Below are positions 13,890 to 19,847 of a stretch of DNA of 19,847 bases, one piece after another; the stretch's first letter is position 1; every line of letters starts with the position of its first letter. The translations under genes were made by a program, and so were the position numbers. Under the pieces are notes generated by a model, which was not told where the DNA came from, did no database searches, and saw nothing but the letters and a program-made list of their open reading frames with translations. Source of the DNA: JBQCEE01 sp051960575. Its GTDB lineage: Bacteria > Actinomycetota > Actinomycetes > Mycobacteriales > Jatrophihabitantaceae. The stretch spans positions 1 to 19,847 of the forward strand of contig NZ_JBQCEE010000086.1 of the NCBI RefSeq assembly GCF_051960575.1, written 5' to 3'.

Positions 13890-16211
13890 GTGATGGGGGA
13901 CGGGCGGCTGCCGGCGGGTGCGGGTGATCTGGTGCCGGGTGCTGCGCTGGCGGCGGTGCTGGAGTCGGTGGATGTCGGTGGGTTGGACGATCCGGAGCTG
14001 GTCGGCCTGTTGCAGGCGCAGTCGCGGCAGTTGGCGCACGTGCAGGGACAGGTGTGGGCGGTGATGGCGGAGTTGGCGCGGCGTGATCCGATGCCGTTGC
14101 TGGGTGGGGAGCCGTTGCAGGGGCACGAGTTGTTCGACCTGGTGGTGGACGAGGTGCGGGCGGAGTTGATGTTGACTCGTGCGGCGGCGCGGGTGGAGGT
14201 GGAGGCGGCGGTCGGGCTGGCCGCGTTGCCGGCGGTGGCGGAGGCGCTGGGGCTGGGGTTGATCGACCGTCGCCGGGCGTTGGTGTTCACCGATGCGTGT
14301 TGGGATCTGCGGCCGGAGCATGCCGAGCAGGTGGTGGCGGCGTTGTTGCCGGAGGCGATGTCGGTGACGGCGACGGGGTTGGCGGCGCGGGTGGCGCGGG
14401 TGGTGATCGAGCTGGATCCGGGGTGGGCCGAGCGGCGGTACCGGGAGGCGTTGCGGAGCCGGAAGGTGGTCGCGTATCTGGGGCGGGACGGGTCGGCGGT
14501 GATCACCGCGTCGGGGTTGCCGGCGGACGAGGCGGCGGTGGCGGCGGCGAATCTGGACGCGGTGGCGAGTGCGGCGAAGCGGGCCGGGGCGGCGGCGGGC
14601 ATGGACCTGCTGCGCGCCGAGGTGCTCATCGGCCTGCTCGACGGGCGCTGGAACGGATGGACCCGTGACCAGGTCGTCGCCGAGCTGCTCGCCCTGCACC
14701 CCACACCTACCGGCCTGACCGATGACGCCGAAGCGACCGACGATCGCGAGGCCGCCGGCGGCGCGAGCAGCCGTCGTGGCGGACGCCGACGCCCCCGCCG
14801 CCGGCACGACCGCAGCCACCGAGCGCGCAGACGTGCCCGCGCGACGGCCGCCCCCGAGGGTGCTGCCGACGCGAGCGCTGCCGCGAGTACTGCCGCGAGT
14901 AGTGCCGAGGTTGTGGTCGGCGACGAAGCGGCTCCGGCGGGCGAGGTCGTCTCCGGCGGCAGCGAGGCCGAAGCGACTGCCACGGGCGTTGCGGGTGGTG
15001 CTCCCGCCGGCGTCGAGGTCGAGCCCGAGGCGGGTAGAAGCGAGGACTCGGATGACCAACTGCGGTCGCCGGGTCGTGCGGTGCCTGCGGAGTCGCAGCG
15101 GCCGGTGAGCGCCCACATCCAGCCAGGCGAGGCCGCGGACGGCGGCGAGCCCTCCGCGAGCGCGAGCGGACCGCCGGGCGGTCCACCGACTGGATCACCT
15201 GGACCGTCCGAACCACACGGCCCACCCGAGTCGCTCGGACCGCCGGGCGGCGGGCCGTCGCTGTCGGGCGTCCGGGCGGGGGTGCACGTCAGTGTGGGGT
15301 TGGGGACGTTGCTGGGATTGGACGAGCGGCCGGGGGAGGTGGCCGGGTGGGGTCCGGTGCCGGCGTCGGTGGCGCGTGTCCTGGTGGCGCGGCAGCAGCG
15401 GTGTGAGTGGCGCTTCGGAGTGCATGACCAGGGTGGGTGGCTGGTGTTCGACGGGCTGACCCGGCGTCGCGGCATGCCCGTCGGCGCCGACGCACTTGGT
15501 GCCGGTGGCGGTGCCGGTCCCGGTACGGCTGCCGAAGCGCACCCGAGGGTGGACGGGGTGGTGGAGATCCATCTGCCGCTGGACTGGGTGACGGCGGACG
15601 GTGCGTCGGCGGTGATACCGCGCGTGCCGCCGATGTCGGTGTCGGCTCGGGCCGGGTGGGCCGCGGTGCTGGCCGACATCGCGAGGCAGGTCGCGACGGC
15701 TGGGCCGATCGTGCAGGACAGTGAGGCGCGGTTCCCAAGGCCGGCGTTGCGGCGGCGGATCGAGATGGTCTACCGGTGGTGTCTGTTCCCGGGGTGCCGT
15801 CGTCCGGCGCGCTGGTGCGACATAGACCACCGCACCGAGTGGGCGAGCGGAGGGCGGACGGTCGAGATCAATCTCGGTCCGGAGTGCCGGCACGACCACG
15901 TGAACAAGTCCGAGCGGGGCTGGCGGCTGGTCCGCACCGGGCCGCGGTCGTTCTGCTGGATCAGCCCGTACCGGCGGCGGCACCACGTCCAGGCGCCACG
16001 ACTGGTCGAAGCCGCGCTCACTCCCGTGCCGGCCACGGCGACCGTCGCCGGCGAGGAGGCAGCCGACCCGTTCGACGTCGAGACACCGGTCTGGATCGAT
16101 GAGGCACACGTCGCCCGCCGGGCAGCCCGTGGGGACGACGAGCCGACCGTTTCGGCGTCGGTGCCGGCCACGGATGCGGCCGAGGACCAAGAAGATCCCC
16201 CGCCGTTCTGA
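13890..16211 (+). CDS. DUF222/HNH endonuclease (13E12 family) with a long low-complexity insert
   Basis: This encodes 773 residues; family members are often 400-500. Residues 1 to about 270 are the helical first part of DUF222 (LVGLLQAQSRQLAHVQGQVW and onward, with IDRRRALVFTDACWDLRPEH). Residues from about 275 to 460 are low complexity: an Arg-rich block (RRGGRRRPRRRHDRSHRARR), then Ala/Glu/Ser and Gly/Pro runs. The rest of DUF222 resumes near residue 465 (VHVSVGLGTLLGLDERPGEV). The C-terminal HNH domain has CLFPGCRRPARWCDIDH with D646-H647, then INLGPECRHDH (C666, H668, H670). It should be a metal-dependent DNA nuclease; the role of this family is poorly known. Its first 700 bases favour TTG/GTG/GCG codons, unlike the neighbours and the segment after about 14600. 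A repeat array lies upstream. The GTG at 13890 was chosen from the -10 spacing; the ATG at 13893 is equally possible. Confidence 0.88.
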   Translation: MMGDGRLPAGAGDLVPGAALAAVLESVDVGGLDDPELVGLLQAQSRQLAHVQGQVWAVMAELARRDPMPLLGGEPLQGHELFDLVVDEVRAELMLTRAAARVEVEAAVGLAALPAVAEALGLGLIDRRRALVFTDACWDLRPEHAEQVVAALLPEAMSVTATGLAARVARVVIELDPGWAERRYREALRSRKVVAYLGRDGSAVITASGLPADEAAVAAANLDAVASAAKRAGAAAGMDLLRAEVLIGLLDGRWNGWTRDQVVAELLALHPTPTGLTDDAEATDDREAAGGASSRRGGRRRPRRRHDRSHRARRRARATAAPEGAADASAAASTAASSAEVVVGDEAAPAGEVVSGGSEAEATATGVAGGAPAGVEVEPEAGRSEDSDDQLRSPGRAVPAESQRPVSAHIQPGEAADGGEPSASASGPPGGPPTGSPGPSEPHGPPESLGPPGGGPSLSGVRAGVHVSVGLGTLLGLDERPGEVAGWGPVPASVARVLVARQQRCEWRFGVHDQGGWLVFDGLTRRRGMPVGADALGAGGGAGPGTAAEAHPRVDGVVEIHLPLDWVTADGASAVIPRVPPMSVSARAGWAAVLADIARQVATAGPIVQDSEARFPRPALRRRIEMVYRWCLFPGCRRPARWCDIDHRTEWASGGRTVEINLGPECRHDHVNKSERGWRLVRTGPRSFCWISPYRRRHHVQAPRLVEAALTPVPATATVAGEEAADPFDVETPVWIDEAHVARRAARGDDEPTVSASVPATDAAEDQEDPPPF

Positions 16212-16254
16212 TGTGATCGACGGGAACCAGCGGAACAGGACGAACGACAAGGGG

Positions 16255-16818
16255 ATGGTCCAGGTGTTGGTCTACTCGATGAGTGCGTCCACCGACGGCT
16301 TCGTGGCCGACCGCGACGGAGCGATCGACTGGACGGCGCCGGACGAGGAGCTGTTCGCCGTCCACCTCGAACGGGTCCGCGGGGTCGGCGTGCACCTCTG
16401 CGGCCGCCGGCTCTACGAGACCATGCTGATCTGGGAGACCGATCCGAGCTTCGCCGACACCGACGACCAGCGCGAGTTCGCCGAGGTCTGGGCGGCGTTG
16501 CCGAAGGTCGTCTTCGCGAGCAGACCCGTCGAGTTGCGTGGCAACGCCCGCCTTGCGACAGGATCGGTCGAGGACGAGGTCGCAGCCGCGGTGGCGTCGA
16601 CCGGGCAGGACGTCGAGATCGGCGGTGCGACGCTCGCGGCGGCCGCGATGGCGGCCGGCCTGGTCGACGAGTTCCACCTCTTCCGGGCGCCGGTGCTGCT
16701 CGGCGGCGGCACGCCGTACTTCCCGCCGCTGGCCGCACGCGTCCCGCTCGAACTGCTCGGCCTGCGCACGTTCGCGAACGGCATCGTCCACGAGCACTAC
16801 CGGCGCGCGTCGACCTGA
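16255..16818 (+). CDS. Dihydrofolate reductase/RibD C-terminal-like protein
   Basis: This encodes 187 residues. It begins with the family's typical VLVYSMSASTDGFVADRDGA and includes HLCGRRLYETM, LPKVVFASRP, GQDVEIGGATLAAAAMAAGLVDEFHLF and APVLLGGGTPYFPP. These are hallmarks of the RibD C-terminal/DHFR-like fold, which binds NADPH and reduces pterin- or pyrimidine-like substrates in characterised members; stand-alone copies such as this are mostly uncharacterised. AAGGGG abuts the ATG at 16255 but is nine bases from a GTG at 16264, so the true start may be the GTG, shortening the protein by three residues. It lies 43 bases after the HNH gene on the same strand. The downstream gap of 124 bases holds a short repeat. 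Confidence 0.9.
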   Translation: MVQVLVYSMSASTDGFVADRDGAIDWTAPDEELFAVHLERVRGVGVHLCGRRLYETMLIWETDPSFADTDDQREFAEVWAALPKVVFASRPVELRGNARLATGSVEDEVAAAVASTGQDVEIGGATLAAAAMAAGLVDEFHLFRAPVLLGGGTPYFPPLAARVPLELLGLRTFANGIVHEHYRRAST

Positions 16819-16863
16819 CGCGACGGCGGTAGGCAAAGAGGGCGACGCGGCGAGGGCAGCGGA

Positions 16864-16903
16864 CGCGCCGGTGTGGCGGCGGCCGCGCCGGTGTGGCGGT
16901 GGC
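16864..16903. repeat. 20-bp direct repeat, two copies
   Basis: Two adjacent copies begin CGCGCCGGTGTGGCGG and differ at one position. They lie in the 124-bp gap before the permease gene. They may be a simple slippage duplication; no regulatory meaning is evident. Confidence 0.75.
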
Positions 16904-16942
16904 CGCGTTTGACCGGAAACGTCAGGGGGCACCACGTCCGAC

Positions 16943-18424
16943 GTGACCCTGTTCCGCACGAAGCCGGTCGAGGACGTGCTCGCCCAGCAGGACGACGACG
17001 GCGGCGAGCATCCGGCCGGGCTGCGCAAACGACTTCGTGCGCGTGACCTCGTCGGCTTCGGCGTCGGGATCGTCATCGGTACCGGCATCTTCACCCTCAC
17101 CGGCGTCGAGGCGAAGAACCACGCAGGACCTGCCGTCGTGCTGTCGTTCGTGCTCGCCGGCGTCGTCAGCCTGCTCGCCGCGCTCTGCTACACCGAGCTC
17201 GCGTCCAGCGTCCCGACGGCCGGCAGCGCCTACACCTACGCCTACGCGACCATCGGCGAGCCCGCGGCATGGATCATCGGCTGGGACCTCGTGCTCGAGT
17301 TCGCCCTCGGCGCCGCCGTCGTCGCGCGCGGCTGGTCGAGCTACCTGCAGGACCTCTTCGACCTGCCGACGTCGGTTTTCGGCGAGCACTCCGACGTCAA
17401 CCTCGGCGCGATGTTCATCGTCGCCGTGCTCGGTGTCGTCGCGATCGTCGGCATCCGCGAGTCGGCGTGGGTCACCAACACGCTGGTGGCGATCAAGGTC
17501 GCCATCTGCCTGTTCATCATCGTCGCCGGCGCCTTCTACGTGAAGACGGCGAACTGGCATCCGTTCGTCCCGACGAGCCACGGCACCACCGGCGCGTCCG
17601 GCGGCACGCGGCCCCTGATCCAGGTGCTGTTCGGCGTGCAGCAGTCGGCCTTCGGCTTCGCCGGCGTGCTCACGGCGGCCGCGGTCGTCTTCTTCGCCTA
17701 CAGCGGATTCGAGGCGGTCGCGAACCTCAGCGAGGAGACGCGCGACCCGGGACGCGATCTGCCGCGCGGGCTGCTCGGCACGCTCGCCCTCGCCACTGCG
17801 CTGTACGTGGGCGTCTCGCTCGTCGTGACCGGCATGGTCAGGTACTCGAACCTGGACGAAGGGGCGCCGCTCTCGTCCGCCTTCGACTCGGTCGGCGCGA
17901 GCTGGGCCGGCACGCTGGTGTCGATCGCGGCGGTCTGCGGCCTGACGTCGGTCACCCTCGTCGACATCGTCACCATGTCGCGCATCGGCTTCGCGATGTC
18001 GCGCGACGGCCTGCTGCCGCGCAACGTCGCCGCCGTGCACCCGCGCTTCGGCACGCCGGCGCGCTTCACCGCCGGCACGACCGTCGTCGTGATGCTCATC
18101 GCCGGCTTCATCTCGCTGTCGACGCTCGCCGACCTGGTCAGCATCGGCACGCTGTTCGCCTTCGTGCTCGTGTCCGTCGCCGTGCCGGTGCTGCGCCGCA
18201 CGCGTCCGGACCTGCAGCGCGCGTTCCGCGTGCCGCTCTCGCCGGTCGTGCCGATCCTCTCGGCGCTGGCCTGCCTCTACCTCATGCTCAACCTGTCGAT
18301 CGCGACCTGGATCCGCTTCGCTGTCTGGCTGGTGATCGGGTTGGTCGTGTACGTCGGCTACGGACGCCGGCACGCCCTGCTCAACCGCCGCGAACAGCCC
18401 CGGGCGACAGCACGAGCAGCGTGA
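16943..18424 (+). CDS. APC-superfamily amino acid permease
   Basis: This encodes 493 residues with about 12 membrane helices. After a polar N-terminus, the first helix carries the Gly-rich GFGVGIVIGTGIFTLTG signature. Typical later segments are SSVPTAGSAYTYAYATIGEP and FFAYSGFEAVANLSEETRDP followed by RDLPRGLL, which place it near the cationic amino acid transporter (CAT/YfnA-like) branch. It probably imports or exchanges amino acids using the ion gradient; the substrate cannot be set from sequence. The GTG start has AGGGGG 13 bases upstream, a rather long spacing. A TTGACC at 16910-16915 could serve as a -35 box. The 3' end overlaps the convergent SMR transporter gene by 44 bases. Confidence 0.93.
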   Translation: MTLFRTKPVEDVLAQQDDDGGEHPAGLRKRLRARDLVGFGVGIVIGTGIFTLTGVEAKNHAGPAVVLSFVLAGVVSLLAALCYTELASSVPTAGSAYTYAYATIGEPAAWIIGWDLVLEFALGAAVVARGWSSYLQDLFDLPTSVFGEHSDVNLGAMFIVAVLGVVAIVGIRESAWVTNTLVAIKVAICLFIIVAGAFYVKTANWHPFVPTSHGTTGASGGTRPLIQVLFGVQQSAFGFAGVLTAAAVVFFAYSGFEAVANLSEETRDPGRDLPRGLLGTLALATALYVGVSLVVTGMVRYSNLDEGAPLSSAFDSVGASWAGTLVSIAAVCGLTSVTLVDIVTMSRIGFAMSRDGLLPRNVAAVHPRFGTPARFTAGTTVVVMLIAGFISLSTLADLVSIGTLFAFVLVSVAVPVLRRTRPDLQRAFRVPLSPVVPILSALACLYLMLNLSIATWIRFAVWLVIGLVVYVGYGRRHALLNRREQPRATARAA

Positions 18425-18719
18425 CACCGACGATCACGAGCGCGATGCCGGCGATGCCGAGCCACCCGACCCGATCCCCGAACAGGACGAAGCCCGCCAG
18501 CGCCACCACCGTCGTGCCCACCGCCGACCAGACGGCGTAGACCTGCCCGACGCTGAGGTGCGCGAGCGAGCGGCCGAGCAGGTAGAACGAGGCCAGGTAG
18601 CCGGCCACCACGATCACGTCGAACACGGGTCGGGTGAAACCGTTCGACGCGCGCAGCGAGAGCGTGGCCACCACCTCGCAGCCGATCGCACCGGCGGCGT
18701 ACCACCACGCTGCAGCCAT
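18381..18719 (-). CDS. SMR-family small multidrug resistance transporter (EmrE-like)
   Basis: This encodes 112 residues with four membrane helices, the normal SMR size. The essential membrane Glu is E15 in GAIGCEVVATLSLRASNGFT, aligning with EmrE E14. Also typical are SFYLLGRSLAHLSVGQVYAVW and SAVGTTVVALAGFVLFGDRV. Members work as dimers, exchanging protons for lipophilic cations or, in the Gdx branch, guanidinium compounds. The sequence (GFTRP, YAVWSAVGT) favours the EmrE-like multidrug branch over Gdx. The gene starts nine bases after the metallophosphoesterase stop and is probably co-transcribed with it. Its end overlaps the permease gene on the other strand. It was distinguished from antisense shadows by the full match along its length. 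Confidence 0.94.
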   Translation of the reverse strand: MAAAWWYAAGAIGCEVVATLSLRASNGFTRPVFDVIVVAGYLASFYLLGRSLAHLSVGQVYAVWSAVGTTVVALAGFVLFGDRVGWLGIAGIALVIVGVTLLVLSPGAVRGG

Positions 18720-18728
18720 CCGCCGAGC

Positions 18729-19847
18729 CTACGAGGCGAACGGGTCGCGCAGCGGCAGCAGCACGTTCCGGTCGCGCGCGGTGCCCGACGGCTCGCCGAT
18801 CACCTGCTGCCAGTCGTTCGCGGCGAGCTCGCGCGACAGCCCGGCGAGCGCGGTCGGCGAGTCGATCGCCCCCGACCACGGCGCCTCGCCCACGTGGTCG
18901 ACCATCGTCGTGGCGACGACCAGGCGGTCGCCGGCACGCAGCAGCTCGACGAGCCGCGCGTGCTGCGGCCGGTCGATGAGCGAGGGCGTGGTGACCTCCC
19001 AGAAGGTCCTGCGCGCCGTCACGGTGGTCGTGTGCGAGTGCCCGTTGAGCCACAGCACGACGCACCGGTGCCCCGTGAGCAGGTGGGCGATCTCGCCGCC
19101 CAGCACCCGGGACGGGCCCGCCGCGTTGACCAGGTCGTCGAGCGGGTGGTGGCTCGCCAGCACGACCAGCCGCTGCTCGGCGTCGGCCGCGGCGAGCTGA
19201 CCCTGCAACCAGTCGAACTGCGCACGGTCGAGCGATCCCTGCCAGCCGCCGTGCTCGTCGACGGTGTCCAGCACCAGCAGGGTGACCCCCTCGCGGTCGT
19301 GCCGGTAGTACGCGTCGCCGCTGCGCCGTTGGTCGTCGCCGAACCCGTGCCCCACCGGCCGCGCCCCCGGGCCGAAGTGCGCCGCGACGAACTCCGCCCG
19401 CGACACCGGGCGCCGCGACGGATCGGCCGTCACCGTCGCCGTCCGCGCCTCGCCGAGCCGGGCCAGCGCGGCCGGCTCGCACTCGGCCAGCCCGGTGAGC
19501 AGCGCGACCACCTCGTCGGCCGACCAGTCGTCGGCGAGCCCGATGCCCTTCCGGTCGCCGACGGCCACTCGCGCGAATACCTCCGCGGCCGGCACCGTGC
19601 CCTGCAGCAGACGGTCGTGGTTGCCGTGCACCGCCAGCCACGGCATCGCCAGGCCGGTGGCCGCGAACGGCCGCCGCACGGCGTCGAACATCCCGGGCAC
19701 CGTCGGGAAGCCGTACGACGATCGCGGGCGGTCGGCGACGTCGCCGTCGGGGTGCCAGAACCGGCCGTCGCTGCCGAGCGCGGTGATGCCCTGCCACCGC
19801 GTCAGGTCGCCCGAGTCGGCGCACACCCGGCCCCCCGCGAGCAGCGC
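18729..19847 (-). CDS. Calcineurin-like metallophosphoesterase, PPA1498-type (N-terminus outside the window)
   Basis: The minus-strand frame is open to the window end, so the start is missing; 372 residues remain. Visible family features are WYHPD-like FWHPDGDV, SYGFPTVPGMFDAVRRPF, MPWLAVHGNHDRLLQGT with the GNHD metal motif, LVVLASHHPLDDLV, and the C-terminal metal-binding NGHSHTTTV. The first metal motifs (DxH and GDxxD) would lie in the missing part. The layout matches the actinobacterial metallophosphoesterase family I recall as TIGR03767 (PPA1498 family), often exported, whose substrate is unknown. Whether this copy has a Tat or Sec signal cannot be seen. The SMR transporter gene follows nine bases downstream on the same strand. 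Nothing links the two functionally except position. Confidence 0.88.
   Translation of the reverse strand, partial: ALLAGGRVCADSGDLTRWQGITALGSDGRFWHPDGDVADRPRSSYGFPTVPGMFDAVRRPFAATGLAMPWLAVHGNHDRLLQGTVPAAEVFARVAVGDRKGIGLADDWSADEVVALLTGLAECEPAALARLGEARTATVTADPSRRPVSRAEFVAAHFGPGARPVGHGFGDDQRRSGDAYYRHDREGVTLLVLDTVDEHGGWQGSLDRAQFDWLQGQLAAADAEQRLVVLASHHPLDDLVNAAGPSRVLGGEIAHLLTGHRCVVLWLNGHSHTTTVTARRTFWEVTTPSLIDRPQHARLVELLRAGDRLVVATTMVDHVGEAPWSGAIDSPTALAGLSRELAANDWQQVIGEPSGTARDRNVLLPLRDPFAS

Noticed and set aside
12782..15679. A 965-codon open frame on the minus strand across the repeats and the HNH gene
   Set aside because: It is antisense to three well-supported genes, has low-complexity Arg/Pro/Ser composition and no recognisable domain. 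Long antisense frames are expected at this GC content.
13890..16211. The HNH gene as evidence of a prophage or transposon
   Set aside because: No integrase, transposase, terminal inverted repeats or phage genes are in the window; the family is commonly chromosomal in actinobacteria.
16922..18427. A 501-codon minus-strand frame opposite the permease
   Set aside because: Highly charged low-complexity shadow; the plus strand has a typical 12-helix permease.

Overview
The window is very GC-rich and densely coded, with many GTG starts, ATGA stop/start overlaps and overlapping convergent gene ends. Gene content points to an actinobacterium: a DUF222/HNH (13E12-type) endonuclease, a deazaflavin (F420)-dependent nitroreductase-family protein, a DUF5995 protein, an LmrA/YxaF-type TetR regulator and an actinobacterial-style two-part family III CoA-transferase. 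Acidimicrobiia or a relative is a plausible but unproven placement. No rRNA, tRNA, CRISPR array, insertion sequence or prophage was recognised.

Layout. (i) 1-3236, plus strand: the 3' part of a GH26-like/OpgC membrane acyltransferase fusion, then a coiled-coil protein. (ii) 3176-7606, minus strand: a tightly coupled three-gene operon encoding a circularly permuted ATP-grasp/alpha-E fusion, a transglutaminase-like protease and a zinc-ribbon metallopeptidase. The genes overlap by 4 bases or are 1 base apart. (iii) 7607-10119, plus strand: a GNAT acetyltransferase, a TetR regulator and a family III CoA-transferase. Two closely related 16-bp palindromes lie in the promoter region shared by the operon and the GNAT gene and just ahead of the TetR gene. 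This suggests one regulator controls the whole 3.2-10.1 kb block. (iv) 10120-13417: a secreted DUF5995 protein on the minus strand, divergent from a double-PAS sensor kinase-like protein, followed by a deazaflavin-dependent oxidoreductase. (v) 13418-16211: a 472-bp gene-free stretch with four related repeat units, then a DUF222/HNH endonuclease of 773 residues. A low-complexity insert splits its DUF222 region. (vi) 16255-19847: a dihydrofolate reductase-like protein, an APC amino acid permease, and on the minus strand an SMR transporter and a metallophosphoesterase cut by the window end.

The most system-like part is block (ii)+(iii). ATP-grasp/alpha-E/transglutaminase clusters are known from comparative genomics and have been proposed to make or process peptide-like products, but their chemistry is not settled. 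Here they appear to share an operator with a GNAT, a TetR and a CoA-transferase. Other points worth a second look are the lost nucleophile in the GH26-like domain, the degenerate kinase boxes in the double-PAS protein, the repeat array ahead of the HNH gene, and apparent leaderless starts with matching -10 spacing.
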